A DNA stretch of 64,000 nt, taken from Methanomicrobiales archaeon (GTDB taxonomy: Archaea > Halobacteriota > Methanomicrobia > Methanomicrobiales > Methanospirillaceae). Position 1 is the first letter of the stretch, and each line of letters begins with the position of its first letter. The notes below the pieces were generated by a model. That model was not told the DNA's origin, ran no database searches, and worked only from the letters and a program-made list of their open reading frames with translations. Shown one piece after another: positions 1-10,017 of this stretch. The position numbers and the translations under genes are program-made. The stretch spans positions 1-64,000 of the forward strand of contig JAAYCY010000066.1 in the NCBI GenBank assembly GCA_012729535.1, given 5' to 3'.

Positions 1-225
1 ATGACCGATTTCTAAATTACTGTTTTCCCTTTATTTTTTGTGTTATTCCTGAATGCGTGCTGACATTCAAAAAAAAATCCAGATTAACGGTCACCGTTAT
101 CTTCCTGTGATTATTGGTGTAAGTTTTTTCGCTTCATAATAAAAAGAATGTGGTAAATGAGATTCTCTAATAAATACCTCTATATACAAAGAAATGGTAT
201 TGGTTCATAATAATTGGTGAAAGTT

Positions 226-891
226 ATGGGTATTGGAGAGTTTGTGAGCGAATCATTTGGATATGCAAATGAGAGTCTTTTTGGCAAATGGGTGCGTTGG
301 ATAATTCTCATCATATGTTCTATCATTTTTCCCCTGATGATGGGATATTCACTGAGGATAATGCGAGGAATCACACCAGCTCCTGATCCTGGTGAATATG
401 TGAGGATGCTTATTGATGGAATTAAGGTGATTTTAATCAATATCGTGTATATGATTATTCCATTAATTATTGGTGGCGCTGTACTGGTATTAACCGGAGG
501 AATTGGTAGCCTGACAATGCTTGGGATGGATGTCTCTAATCCATGGGCTTACATGGGTTTATTTATGGCCTCGTTTGGTCTTGCATTTCTGGTCTTTTTT
601 ATTGTTGCCTTCATTTTTTCTCTCTTTGGAATAATAGGTGTAGTGAGATTTGCCAGAACTGGTAGTATGGGTGAAGCTTTTGCTTTTAATGAAATTACAC
701 AAACCGTCGGGAAGATAGGATGGGTTCAATACATCCTTGCTTTGATAGTACTTTGTATCATTCTCTTTGTCATCTCTATGGTTTTAGGGATGATTCCGGT
801 AATCGGAGGAATTTTAAACCTGATTATCGCACCATACTTATCAATTCTGATTGCACGATATTACTCACAATTATACGATGCCGGTTCTTAA
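226..891 (+). CDS. DUF4013-like multi-span membrane protein
   Basis: This is a hydrophobic protein of about 221 aa with roughly five or six membrane segments and a short hydrophilic N-terminus. It resembles the DUF4013 family common in methanogens and haloarchaea, whose function is unknown. I chose the ATG at 226 because a GGTGA Shine-Dalgarno-like stretch lies just upstream at 216-220; the reading frame also opens at a TTG at 214. It stands alone, 215 bases before the phosphatase gene. The family call rests on recognition of the overall pattern only. Confidence 0.65.
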   Translation: MGIGEFVSESFGYANESLFGKWVRWIILIICSIIFPLMMGYSLRIMRGITPAPDPGEYVRMLIDGIKVILINIVYMIIPLIIGGAVLVLTGGIGSLTMLGMDVSNPWAYMGLFMASFGLAFLVFFIVAFIFSLFGIIGVVRFARTGSMGEAFAFNEITQTVGKIGWVQYILALIVLCIILFVISMVLGMIPVIGGILNLIIAPYLSILIARYYSQLYDAGS

Positions 892-1106
892 AGGTTCACA
901 AGAAGTAAATTAAAAAAACCCCATTTTTAATAATTTCCTGATATTTCTGAATATTGGCTCCTTTTGAAATAAATTTTCTTAAAAGAATCCATACTATTGT
1001 TCATCCTAACCGACACTGACTGCTGCCTGGTTTCGATATATAATGAATAATGTTTCCCCTAAACATGGTGAGATATATCTCTTTTAACTGCAATGCTCAT
1101 ATAGGT

Positions 1107-1901
1107 ATGATTAAAATTAAACAGAAGATTGAAGCAGTTTTTTTTACAAATAAGGGGGGTGTTAGGACAAATAACGAAGATGGACTAATTATTCCCGGGA
1201 CCCTAATAGCAGATCTATCAATGCCCATTCCTGAATCATACCGGGGTGAAGTGACGAATGCAATTTTTTGTGTTGTTGATGGGATAGGTGGAGAACAGAA
1301 GGGTGAGGTGGCAACCCAGATTGTTCTGAAATATTTTCAGGATCATTTTTCTGAAGTGAATGATGAGGAGAGTTTTTCACATGTTGCATACGGTGCCAAA
1401 GATCAATTGGAAGCATATGTAGAAAAAAATCCGGATGCTTTAAATCTTGGATGTACTCTGGCTGGTATCATTGTAAAAAATGATCAGGCATTTATTTTCA
1501 ACATCGGTGACTGCAGGGTATACCGAATAAACGGGAGATTTTTTGAGCGTATTACAAAGGATCATTCAGTGGTCCAGCATCTCCTTGAAGAGGGTGTTAT
1601 TACTGAAGATGAGATGCGGCTTCACCCAAGAAAAAATATCGTGACCTCATCAATATCCGGAGATGGAATAAAAGATTCAATAAAAATCTGGTTTAAATAT
1701 TTTTCAATCCGTGATCAGGATCAATTTTTTCTTTGTTCTGACGGAATCTGGGAATGTTTTTCACAGGATGAACTGGAAATGATCAACGAGAAATTTCCTG
1801 GATATGCTTTCTGTGAAAAAATTCTCGTTGCAGCTCTTGCAAGACAATCTCTAGATAATGTGACTGCAATCCTTATGTCAACCTCTGCAACATCGGCATG
1901 A
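1107..1901 (+). CDS. PP2C-family Ser/Thr protein phosphatase
   Basis: This is a cytosolic metal-dependent phosphatase of about 264 aa, expected to remove phosphate from Ser/Thr residues. The PP2C motifs appear in order: RTNNEDG near the N-terminus, VDGIGG with the metal aspartate, IGDCRVY, CSDGIWE and the closing DNVTAI. The length is that of a bare catalytic domain. An upstream ATG at 1050 is possible, but the PP2C fold begins after 1107. Its stop overlaps the next start by ATGA, so the two are translationally coupled. The kinase and FHA genes downstream suggest it reverses phosphorylation by that kinase (inference). Confidence 0.9.
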   Translation: MIKIKQKIEAVFFTNKGGVRTNNEDGLIIPGTLIADLSMPIPESYRGEVTNAIFCVVDGIGGEQKGEVATQIVLKYFQDHFSEVNDEESFSHVAYGAKDQLEAYVEKNPDALNLGCTLAGIIVKNDQAFIFNIGDCRVYRINGRFFERITKDHSVVQHLLEEGVITEDEMRLHPRKNIVTSSISGDGIKDSIKIWFKYFSIRDQDQFFLCSDGIWECFSQDELEMINEKFPGYAFCEKILVAALARQSLDNVTAILMSTSATSA

Positions 1902-3508
1902 GTTCACTTATTGTTACAGATGTAACCCTCGCGAACCAGGAGACCGATACAGATAAACTAGTGTTAATTGGGATAATAAAAAGAATTTCCCATGTATTTG
2001 AGGTTGCAAAAAATAAATATAATGGATTGCCATTTAAAACAGATAAAATCACCCGTTTATATGATGAGTTAGAGGAAATTTTTCTTTCATTGACCAAGGA
2101 TCATTTTTCAGGGAACCTGGACCGTGACACTGCAAAAAAGAAGATGGGTTCTTTTTTTCGAAAAACCGACCGTTTTTGTATTGCATTGATTCAACATCTT
2201 CTTGAACAAAATGAATCTAAATTGTTGGAAAACACGATAATATTAGAGATTGAACATTTATTATCTGAATTTACCTCTAAAGGATATATGAGTCCTGATA
2301 ATCCCCGGTATACTTGTTTTGTTGATAAATTAACGCAAAGCAAAGATCTTTCACAGACAGATCGTCTTAATCTTCTGAAAACCTTGTTTTCTGATATTGC
2401 AACCCTTCTGTTTACTTGTGAATGCAATCAGAAAAGGTTGCATAAAAGAATTCAGGCTATAAAAATCGTGATAAATTCTTTACAGCTTAAGTCCATTTCC
2501 ATGCAGGATGTTGATGCCATTCGTAATTTTTCTGAGCAACTTTTAGAATTAAAGAAAATTCCTGATGTTTTCCAGCAGAATGATGTAATAAATGATATCG
2601 AGAAATCATTATCAGAGTTCACACACACATTGTCGGGTTTTGAATATTTTGATATGAGTGATTTAAAAGAAAAAATCAATATTTTTTCTGATGAAGAACT
2701 CCGTGAGATTAAAAAGAAAGCAGACAATGTTACTAAAGCCATTGAATCTGAATTTTTTCATGATAGAATCCAGTTTTTTGACTATGATAATACGGAAAGT
2801 ATGGATTATGAACCTGTCCGGAGTGATTTAACTGCTGAACAGTTAGCTCTTCAAAGAGAGAATCTATTGCTTGAATATGGTCTTCTGAAAGAAAAAATTC
2901 CTGAAAAAACTGTTATCCGAGAACAACTCGAAGAAATGATTCAGAATCTTTCCCTCGAGCCGGATGCAGGTTCACTTTTAGATGCTGCAGTGCTCCTATA
3001 CCATGAACCCTTTCCTGAACTCCGGGAATTGAATGTCATCCGTAGGCAATATGATGAATATTATATTCAAAAAGCGGAATCGACGTTATCTGGTGAAGCA
3101 TGGGATTACATTCTCTTAACACTATTTGAAACATTTAAAACAATGGGATATATCGTTTCATCACGTAAGTCTCATTCTCTTCGATACACTTTATATAGGG
3201 GGGTTTTAGAAGTGTTATTCCCTGCTGATAATTACTCCATTCTTATCTCAATTAATCCCCTGGATGAGTTAGTCTTCCGATTGGTTCATATTATGGATGG
3301 AATGGAGTATGATACCTTTGATTCTGAAAGTTACAAAGACAAGGATCTTAAGTTCTCTACACAATGGGATCATGATTATATCCTTATCTCAAAATCTCTG
3401 GAGGAAAAAGGAATTATTTTGATGGATAGAGTCAAAAAAAGTCCGGATGAAGTTAACATTCAGCAATTGACTCGTTTTGATCTGCTTACTTACGAAAAAA
3501 TGACATAA
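1898..3508 (+). CDS. Uncharacterised helical protein coupled to PP2C
   Basis: This 536-aa soluble protein is not recognised. It is rich in charged, helical stretches, with no signal peptide or clear membrane segment; the middle (about residues 250-380) looks coiled-coil-like and the C-terminal 150 residues look more globular. Its start overlaps the phosphatase stop, so it is very probably co-translated with it. The position between a PP2C phosphatase and a Ser/Thr kinase suggests a scaffold, substrate or effector of this phospho-signalling unit. That role is inference from context. Confidence 0.75.
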   Translation: MSSLIVTDVTLANQETDTDKLVLIGIIKRISHVFEVAKNKYNGLPFKTDKITRLYDELEEIFLSLTKDHFSGNLDRDTAKKKMGSFFRKTDRFCIALIQHLLEQNESKLLENTIILEIEHLLSEFTSKGYMSPDNPRYTCFVDKLTQSKDLSQTDRLNLLKTLFSDIATLLFTCECNQKRLHKRIQAIKIVINSLQLKSISMQDVDAIRNFSEQLLELKKIPDVFQQNDVINDIEKSLSEFTHTLSGFEYFDMSDLKEKINIFSDEELREIKKKADNVTKAIESEFFHDRIQFFDYDNTESMDYEPVRSDLTAEQLALQRENLLLEYGLLKEKIPEKTVIREQLEEMIQNLSLEPDAGSLLDAAVLLYHEPFPELRELNVIRRQYDEYYIQKAESTLSGEAWDYILLTLFETFKTMGYIVSSRKSHSLRYTLYRGVLEVLFPADNYSILISINPLDELVFRLVHIMDGMEYDTFDSESYKDKDLKFSTQWDHDYILISKSLEEKGIILMDRVKKSPDEVNIQQLTRFDLLTYEKMT

Positions 3509-3661
3509 TTATTCATATTCCCAATTGGTATATCGTATCATCGATATCTATAAGGTAGATCTGAACAATGTGATTTTATTCCGGATATTCACGCGAAGAG
3601 AAAAGGTAATTCATAATATAGTCACTATGAACATGATGATACCTGATAATTGGTAGGTAAA

Positions 3662-6259
3662 ATGTCTCCTTCTGGTAATCCTCATAGTCCTGGTAAAAGA
3701 GGTACTACTTTACGTGATGGATTATTACCTTCATCTGATATTCCATATGAAAAGACAACTGATACTAAACCCTCAGAGTCTCTTCGTTTTTTCCGTTCAT
3801 ACCGGATTATAAAACAATACCCTGCTACAGGTGGAGAGGCAGACATCTGGCTGATTCAAAAAGAACGGATATACTATATTCTAAAACATTATCGCCTTGG
3901 CATCGAACCAAAAATTGATGTTCTTGACCAGGTAAGTCATATTTCTTTAAGAAATCCTAAAAATCTGATTAAAATAATAGACTATGGATTTGATGACGAA
4001 TCTGAACGGTGGTATGAAATTCTTGAGTATGCGAGGTTTGGTTCTCTTCGGGAGCTGGTGGAGACACAGTCAATTAACAATGCAGTGTTCAATACAATAA
4101 TTGAAGAAATCGTATTTGGACTTGATACCCTTCACAAAAATAATGTTCTCCATCTTGATTTAAAGCCATCTAATATTTTGATAAGAGATTTACGTCCTCT
4201 GAATTTGATTTTAACTGACTTTGGAATTTCAACACTGCTCGACAGCGAACTATCCCGGCACATTACTTCAACTAAAGGAACTCCCATGTATTGGGCCCCG
4301 GAACAAATGGGCAATGTTGTTGGTAGAGAATCTGATTACTGGGCACTAGGAGTAATTGCCCTGGAAATTACTCAGAAAAAGCATCCATTTGAAGGTCTGA
4401 ACCACAATTTAATCCTGTCCACGTTGGCATCCCGTGGGATTATTTTATCAGATCAGATTAATCCGGATCGACGAATTCTTTTAAAAGGGCTGCTTACAAG
4501 AAATCCTAAGAAACGATGGGGAAAACGAGAAGTTTCTCTTTGGTTATCTGGTAAAAGAAATATCCCGGTATTTTATGAAGAGGAACGAATCAACAGGCTT
4601 GGAGTAACTAAACCATATGAATTCCATGATGAAAATTATATCAGTCTTCATGATTTGATGTATGCGTTTATTGGTGATCCGGTATCTTGGGAAGATGCCA
4701 AACGTCATATTGGTAGGGGTTATCTTCTCAGGTGGCTTGAATCTACTGAACAGTATAACAAAGCGGTGACAATTTCCAAATATATTGAGGAGTATCCTGA
4801 TGAGGATGAAAGACTTCTTTTTATTGCTGCTGAATTAAACAAGGATATTCCTTTTACATTGTTTGGAAAAATTATTGATGTAACTAATATTGTATGGTTT
4901 TTAGGCCGGGCATTAAACCGGGAGCAGGATGACTATGAAGAAAAGATTTTAATAATGCTTTTTTCCAGCGATCTAGAAGAGATTTATAACAAATTCCTGG
5001 ATATCACTAAACAAAAGGTCAAAAGCGTCTTCTTTATGCGACTCTTTACCTGGATCAAGGAAAACCCAAGGGGAACGAACGAAAGAAAAAGATTATTTCA
5101 ATACGCAAAAATTTTGCATGAAAGGGAAATTGCCGGAGTCCCCACAGAATGGAGTGCGAAATCGGTGATTTCGGTTATAAATATTTATAACCAGTTTACT
5201 CGTTTTTCTGCTATTTCTGATGCACAGGAGTGCAGAAATGATATGGTTCTAGCTGCGAAGAATGCTTTATCAGCCCAAGTGGTTGAACCTGATCTTCTTG
5301 TTGCTCTGGCTTGTGGATTTGAAGAATTAAAGTATCTAAAACCCGGTCAAAAACTCCTTAAAAAAGCATACGATCTTGACATTCGCGTCTTGACTCTCCT
5401 TTTTAATAAAAGAAAAGGAATTTTGAGATTTCGGTATTATACTTCACTCACTCGTGAGTATGAGAAGAATGTCTTTTCTGTTTCTTCTGACCCTTGGAAT
5501 GAGACGATGGGATTCTGGAAAGAAAAATTTGTTTATTATTATGGTAATGAAAAATATTTATTAAGTCTTTCAATATCTGAAAGGATTATCGAGATGAACA
5601 AAACCAATCCGCATGGATGGCTTATGCGTGGCATTTGTCTTTTAAAATTAAAACGAACGCATGAGGCCGGTTTTTGTTTGTCTCAAAAATTTAATAATAA
5701 TAATCCGGATCCTCTTCTCTCCTGGCTTTTAGGTGAATATAAGGAAGAGACCCTAAATTTCTCTGATGCTGAACAAAAATATTTAGATGTTCCGCTAACA
5801 CATATGGTCTATCCAGTCACCCAATTTTCACTGGCGCGGCTTTATTGCAAACAAAAAAGATTTTGGGAATCAATAGAGATCTGTGACAAGGTTCTTGAGG
5901 CATATCCGGTAAATACCTGGGCATTGTATTACAAGGGAGAATCTTTGTATGGCCTGGGTAAAATAAAGGAAGCATTTCTTTCTTATAATGAAGCATGCAC
6001 GAATAATCCAGATTATTTGCCGGGTTGTATCAAGTCTGCAAGGTCACTTATGAAAATGGGAGATTATGAAAAAGCTGATCTTGTTGTTTCTTCAGTTATA
6101 TCCAAAGATGACAGCAATTATGATGCACTCCGGATAAAAGCGTTTATTTTATTGAAAAGAGGAAAAAAGAAAGAAGCATGTTTATTTCTTGAAAAAATGA
6201 GACAGAAGAATCCTGGAGATCAGTGGACACAAAAAATGCTATCTCTCTGTAGTTCGTAA
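3662..6259 (+). CDS. Ser/Thr protein kinase with C-terminal TPR array
   Basis: This is a eukaryotic-type (Hanks) kinase of about 865 aa fused to helical TPR-like repeats. Catalytic landmarks are all present: the ATP-binding Lys75 in YYILKHY, HLDLKPSN at 164-171, DFG at 186-188, and GTPMYWAPEQ of the activation and P+1 region. There is no transmembrane segment, so it should be cytosolic. From about residue 370 to the end the protein is helical, with recognisable TPRs in the last 250 residues (for example around GWLMRGICLLKLKR and ALYYKGESLYGLGK). The ATG at 3662 has GGTAGGTAAA just before it; a TTG lies 12 bases upstream. The TPRs likely recruit partners. Confidence 0.92.
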   Translation: MSPSGNPHSPGKRGTTLRDGLLPSSDIPYEKTTDTKPSESLRFFRSYRIIKQYPATGGEADIWLIQKERIYYILKHYRLGIEPKIDVLDQVSHISLRNPKNLIKIIDYGFDDESERWYEILEYARFGSLRELVETQSINNAVFNTIIEEIVFGLDTLHKNNVLHLDLKPSNILIRDLRPLNLILTDFGISTLLDSELSRHITSTKGTPMYWAPEQMGNVVGRESDYWALGVIALEITQKKHPFEGLNHNLILSTLASRGIILSDQINPDRRILLKGLLTRNPKKRWGKREVSLWLSGKRNIPVFYEEERINRLGVTKPYEFHDENYISLHDLMYAFIGDPVSWEDAKRHIGRGYLLRWLESTEQYNKAVTISKYIEEYPDEDERLLFIAAELNKDIPFTLFGKIIDVTNIVWFLGRALNREQDDYEEKILIMLFSSDLEEIYNKFLDITKQKVKSVFFMRLFTWIKENPRGTNERKRLFQYAKILHEREIAGVPTEWSAKSVISVINIYNQFTRFSAISDAQECRNDMVLAAKNALSAQVVEPDLLVALACGFEELKYLKPGQKLLKKAYDLDIRVLTLLFNKRKGILRFRYYTSLTREYEKNVFSVSSDPWNETMGFWKEKFVYYYGNEKYLLSLSISERIIEMNKTNPHGWLMRGICLLKLKRTHEAGFCLSQKFNNNNPDPLLSWLLGEYKEETLNFSDAEQKYLDVPLTHMVYPVTQFSLARLYCKQKRFWESIEICDKVLEAYPVNTWALYYKGESLYGLGKIKEAFLSYNEACTNNPDYLPGCIKSARSLMKMGDYEKADLVVSSVISKDDSNYDALRIKAFILLKRGKKKEACLFLEKMRQKNPGDQWTQKMLSLCSS

Positions 6260-6444
6260 AAGGTTATAATTCATGAAATATTATCCTTGTTTACCTAATC
6301 CTGGCCTCTTAAAATGGATCAATTTTGTTAGTTTTTGTCCAGAAGAGTCACACCTCATGAAAAAGTAATATTAACTCATATTTCAGATAGTGAATCAGGA
6401 TAGGAGGATAACTACTCTAGGTTATAATAACCAGGATTATTATC

Positions 6445-6945
6445 ATGGTGCTACAAAAAATCTGCGATACATGTGGGATGGCAAATCCGGCCACTGAAAT
6501 GGTCTGCATGAGGTGTTTTTCTGATATCTCTGGAAAAAAACCGGTTGAAAGAAAGACTATACGGCAGATAGAAATTAAGGGACTGGTTAAAAAACCACCC
6601 GATAAACGATTTGCAAATATTGGATTGGACCAGGGTAGAACAATAAGAGAAGTTACCCCGCTTACTCTTTCAATGTCACCTGGTATATCAATTACTGTCC
6701 ATCATGGAGATACTATTGGTAGGGATGCAGTAGGTCGAACCATTCTTCAGCAGTATAATGGTGTATCCCGTCAGCATGCCACATTTAAATATTTTAATGG
6801 AAAGTGGCTGGTAAGGGATGAAAATTCCACTAACGGCACTTATATTCTTGGGAAAAAAATTGCTCCTGATAAATGGTATGAAATTAAAGATGGGGATTCC
6901 ATTTCGTTTTCTTCAAATTGCACATTTACTGTCCAGGCGATATAA
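6445..6945 (+). CDS. Zinc-ribbon/FHA domain protein
   Basis: This 166-aa protein has an N-terminal zinc ribbon (CDTCGMANPATEMVCMRC) followed by a forkhead-associated domain at about residues 75-165. FHA landmarks are GDTIGRD, VSRQHATF and NSTNGTYI, which match the phosphothreonine-binding loops of the family. FHA domains read phosphothreonine marks, so it is the probable reader for the kinase encoded just upstream. The 185-base gap before it probably carries its own promoter. Confidence 0.9.
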   Translation: MVLQKICDTCGMANPATEMVCMRCFSDISGKKPVERKTIRQIEIKGLVKKPPDKRFANIGLDQGRTIREVTPLTLSMSPGISITVHHGDTIGRDAVGRTILQQYNGVSRQHATFKYFNGKWLVRDENSTNGTYILGKKIAPDKWYEIKDGDSISFSSNCTFTVQAI

Positions 6946-6998
6946 TACCCTTTTTTGGGATCAATTTCTCAATCTTTTTTAAAAGCATTTGCACAGTT

Positions 6999-7020
6999 AT
7001 TTAGTCTTGCATGACTAAAT
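6999..7020. promoter_or_regulatory. Inverted repeat upstream of hypC
   Basis: ATTTAGTC (6999-7006) and GACTAAAT (7013-7020) form a perfect 8-bp inverted repeat with a 6-base spacer. It lies about 50 bases before hypC and about 20 bases after an A/T-rich TATA-like stretch (around 6975-6985). It could be a regulator site overlapping the transcription start of hypC, or a weak terminator for the FHA gene. The repeat is seen directly; its role is inferred. Confidence 0.45.
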
Positions 7021-7068
7021 ATCCTAATAACAACCGGGCTCAATGATCCGGCGTAAGGAAGAACTAAT

Positions 7069-7299
7069 ATGTGCATTGCAATCCCCGCAGAAATACTGGA
7101 AATCAGAGATAACAATATTGCCTTGGTTGACTTTGGAAGTCTGAAACAAGAAATCCGAATTGATCTGGTGGATGGAGCAGTAGGTGATTTTGTTCTTGTT
7201 CATGTAGGTTTTGCTATTCAGAAAGTAAACCGCGATGAAGCACTGGAAACACGAGAGTTGTTCCGTCAATGTTACGCGGCGATGGAAGAGACCGCATAA
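7069..7299 (+). CDS. hypC: Hydrogenase maturation chaperone HypC
   Basis: This 76-aa protein is of HypC/HupF size and begins MCIAIPAEILEI, with the invariant Cys2 that carries the Fe(CN)2CO precursor during [NiFe]-hydrogenase maturation together with HypD. The family pattern GDFVLVHVGFAI is also present in the middle. An AGGAAG Shine-Dalgarno-like stretch precedes the ATG. It is a single gene here, without hypD/E/F neighbours in the window. It fits a hydrogenotrophic methanogen. Confidence 0.95.
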   Translation: MCIAIPAEILEIRDNNIALVDFGSLKQEIRIDLVDGAVGDFVLVHVGFAIQKVNRDEALETRELFRQCYAAMEETA

Positions 7300-7323
7300 A
7301 TCTGTTCTTGATTTTTGCTTTTT

Positions 7324-7977
7324 TTAATATGTAGTTAACATTGGAAATGCTTGGGATATACCGTTTATGATAAACTGGACTGCGATAGCCATGAGCATAA
7401 TCCCCAGAAGGCGGTTAAATACACGATATTCACGCTGGCTAATCCTTCTTGAGATGTGATCGGATGATAACAATATCATGTAAGTGATAATGAGTGTTAG
7501 TATTACAGATGCCAGGATTATCCCAAGTTCAAGGGGATGAGTGAGAACTGGGGTATCCTTTGCAAGCACAATTACTGTAGTTATTGTTCCAGGTCCCGAT
7601 ATCATGGGAAATGCCAGGGGCATGGAAGAGATCTCATCTGCATCGATACTCTCATATTTTTCAGTTGCTGTCATCTTGGCCCGAGAATTTCGTGCATATA
7701 CCATTTCCATACCAATCCCAAAGAGAAGAACACCTCCGGCTATTGTAAAAGCACTGATGGTTATACCAAACAAAGTTAGGAGATAAGAACCAAAAAATGT
7801 AAAAAAAACCAGTACTACTCCTGCAATACGACATGCATGTCCTGCAACCCGCTTTTTGTCTGCCGGATCCATGAATTCTGTAATGGTATTGTAAACAAGG
7901 AGTGCCCCGAGTGGGTTTATAACTATTAAAATGGATGACAGTGTAAAAAGAGAGAAACTAATCAGGTCCATTGCCAT
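7324..7977 (-). CDS. MarC-family integral membrane protein
   Basis: This 217-aa protein has about six transmembrane helices and the MarC/UPF0056 signatures INPLGALLVY near the N-terminus and PLAFPMISGPGTI in the middle. The family's function is unresolved; early links to multiple antibiotic resistance have been questioned. The start at 7977 has an AGGAGA stretch a few bases upstream. It is last in the minus-strand block, 18 bases after the small secreted protein gene. Confidence 0.9.
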   Translation of the reverse strand: MAMDLISFSLFTLSSILIVINPLGALLVYNTITEFMDPADKKRVAGHACRIAGVVLVFFTFFGSYLLTLFGITISAFTIAGGVLLFGIGMEMVYARNSRAKMTATEKYESIDADEISSMPLAFPMISGPGTITTVIVLAKDTPVLTHPLELGIILASVILTLIITYMILLSSDHISRRISQREYRVFNRLLGIMLMAIAVQFIINGISQAFPMLTTY

Positions 7978-7995
7978 TGGTTTTCTCCTGGGAGA

Positions 7996-8433
7996 TTAAT
8001 AATATACAATTCCATTTTCCAGGTTTTGGATATTTTCATATCTTTCAGTTGAATGGTTTGTATTTATTGTAACTTCGGGGATTGTGCAACCAAAGGTGTG
8101 GGCAGGGAACCAGTATAGTCCGTCGCCATATACCGGCTGAATATCATATATTTTCAGGTCTGCTGCAGAATAATTCATGAATAAAATGGATGCGTTTGAA
8201 AAAGCCAGATTATTTAGCAGTCTGGTCCGGATATCATTTTCCCCGAACATGAATGCCAATACTCTGAACGCATCTTCCAGTGAATATTCTACATGAACAT
8301 CGGCATAACCGGGCATTAATGATATTGTGACTGAATGGATTGATAGATAACTATCAGTCTCATTCTCTACGGCAGATGACTGGGACACGAAAATCAGGAG
8401 ACACCCAAGAAGTATCACCAGACCTGTCTTCAT
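7996..8433 (-). CDS. Small secreted protein, function unknown
   Basis: This 145-aa protein has a clear N-terminal signal peptide (MKTGLVILLGCLLIFVSQSSA) and a hydrophilic remainder with several N-x-S/T sequons, as expected for an exported archaeal protein. I recognise no catalytic motif. It sits between alba (61-base gap) and marC (18-base gap) on the same strand, so co-transcription with marC is likely. Confidence 0.7.
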   Translation of the reverse strand: MKTGLVILLGCLLIFVSQSSAVENETDSYLSIHSVTISLMPGYADVHVEYSLEDAFRVLAFMFGENDIRTRLLNNLAFSNASILFMNYSAADLKIYDIQPVYGDGLYWFPAHTFGCTIPEVTINTNHSTERYENIQNLENGIVYY

Positions 8434-8494
8434 TCTTAAATGGTTATCAGCGTCTGTTAATATGCTTTTGTCCGGTGTTAAAAACTATTGAGAA

Positions 8495-8779
8495 TTATTT
8501 TTTTGAAATCAGGGTTATTTCTATTGATGATACGTGAGTCTTTCCACTTTCAGTATCCATTACCTCGGTTGAGGTCATTATGTTTTTTTTCTCGACACCC
8601 TGCAGAAATCTGTTCAGCGCTATTTCAGTTGTATCCACAGCCCGGGATATTGCTCTCCCCCTGGCTTTTATTGTAACTTCTTGTGCACCGTTAGAAAACT
8701 GAGTAACCACTGCCAGAACATAGTTCATGACTGGTTTGTTTCCAACAAAAACGGTATTATCTTCCTGTATATTCTCCAT
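8495..8779 (-). CDS. alba: Alba, archaeal chromatin protein
   Basis: This 94-aa protein matches Alba in length and pattern: [15 protein letters not shown] near the N-terminus contains the DNA-contacting lysine, and [20 protein letters not shown] follows. Alba binds DNA and RNA as a dimer and is regulated by lysine acetylation in some archaea. It starts 5 bases after asd, so it is co-transcribed with the lysine-pathway genes. Confidence 0.95.
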   Translation of the reverse strand: MENIQEDNTVFVGNKPVMNYVLAVVTQFSNGAQEVTIKARGRAISRAVDTTEIALNRFLQGVEKKNIMTSTEVMDTESGKTHVSSIEITLISKK

Positions 8780-8784
8780 AATCG

Positions 8785-9801
8785 TTAGATGTAGCCGCGG
8801 TCACAGATCAACTCTGCATTTAGGACTGAAGCACCGGCAGCTCCTCTGAGAGTATTGTGTCCCATTGCTATGTACCTGATTCCTGGGCGAAGTCTTCCAA
8901 CAGATACTGTCATTCCTTTTCCCTTCATCCGATCCAACCTCGGCTGAGGGCGATCTTGTTGTGTCATGAATTCAATTGGTTTTTCCGGCAGGGTAGGGAG
9001 ATCACTGATTGGACATTTCCAGGACTGGAATGCTTTTGCTACAGTTTCAACGGGTTCTTTAATATCGACCCATACTGACATGGTATGTCCGTCGATTACC
9101 GGAACTCTGTTACAACTCGCACTGACAGTGAAAGGGGCATTGATTATTTCACTACCGTCAAATTTCCCCATTATTTTTAGTGTCTCTCTCTCCATCTTTT
9201 CTTCTTCACCACCAATAAATGGCACAACGTTGTCAAAGATGCTCATCGCTGGAATTCCTTCGAATCCTGCACCTGAAATGGCCTGCATAGTTGCCACTCT
9301 GATATCTGTGAAGTGAAATTTTCTGATAGGCGCCAATGAAACAGCAAGCATGATAGTGGAACAGTTTGGATTGGTTACGATGAATCCATCATTTCCACCA
9401 TCACGTTGAAGTTCTATCATGCGAAGATGGTCTCCATTTACTTCAGGAATAACAAGAGGGACATCCGGGTCCATCCGGTGGGAACTAGCATTACTACATA
9501 CCCCAATACCCGCTTTCGCGCAGTCCGTCTCAATTGAATGAGCAAGATCAGCCGGAAGTGCTGAAAAGACAATATCGACATTTTTCAGGCTTTTGGTATT
9601 AGTTTCTGAGACAATGATGTCTCCAATCGGTTCAGGCAGCGGTAAATCAAGTCGCCAGTTCACTGCATCACGATACTTTTTCCCAGCACTCCGCCCCGAA
9701 GCAGTCAGAACCGTAAGGTCGAAATACGGGTGATCAGCTAGGAGCTGGACAAAACGCTGGCCCACAGCGCCGGTTGCGCCGAGGACTCCAACACTAACCA
9801 T
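8785..9801 (-). CDS. asd: Aspartate-semialdehyde dehydrogenase
   Basis: This 338-aa enzyme reduces aspartyl phosphate to aspartate semialdehyde with NADPH, the branch point for lysine, threonine and methionine. The N-terminal nucleotide loop is [11 protein letters not shown], and the catalytic cysteine lies in NPNCSTIM. The length and motif style match the archaeal/fungal class. It follows dapA, dapB and a ferredoxin gene on the same strand, consistent with a lysine/diaminopimelate operon. Confidence 0.96.
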   Translation of the reverse strand: MVSVGVLGATGAVGQRFVQLLADHPYFDLTVLTASGRSAGKKYRDAVNWRLDLPLPEPIGDIIVSETNTKSLKNVDIVFSALPADLAHSIETDCAKAGIGVCSNASSHRMDPDVPLVIPEVNGDHLRMIELQRDGGNDGFIVTNPNCSTIMLAVSLAPIRKFHFTDIRVATMQAISGAGFEGIPAMSIFDNVVPFIGGEEEKMERETLKIMGKFDGSEIINAPFTVSASCNRVPVIDGHTMSVWVDIKEPVETVAKAFQSWKCPISDLPTLPEKPIEFMTQQDRPQPRLDRMKGKGMTVSVGRLRPGIRYIAMGHNTLRGAAGASVLNAELICDRGYI

Positions 9802-9843
9802 ACCACGTATGTATATTTGAACCAGTAATTAAAAAGGAGGATT

Positions 9844-10017
9844 TCATTCCATGGTTATAGCTTCTGCAGGACAAACATCCACACAGGAGCCACAGTCAAC
9901 ACAGAGATCATTATTTACTGTTGCTTTTTCATCTACTATGGTAATTGCAGCAGCTGGACACTCATCAACACAGGTTTCACAGCCTGTGCATTTTTCTTTA
10001 TCAACAATTACAGTCAT
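9844..10017 (-). CDS. 2[4Fe-4S] ferredoxin (57 aa)
   Basis: The minus strand encodes a 57-aa ferredoxin that begins MTVIVDKEKCTGC. It has two CxxCxxCxxxCP motifs (CTGCETCVDECP and CVDCGSCVDVCP), one per half, as in clostridial-type ferredoxins that carry low-potential electrons. GGGGAGAT lies just upstream of the start as a strong Shine-Dalgarno site. It sits between dapB (51-base gap) and asd (42-base gap), an unusual place but on the same strand. A plus-strand frame over the same bases is a shadow. Confidence 0.96.
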   Translation of the reverse strand: MTVIVDKEKCTGCETCVDECPAAAITIVDEKATVNNDLCVDCGSCVDVCPAEAITME

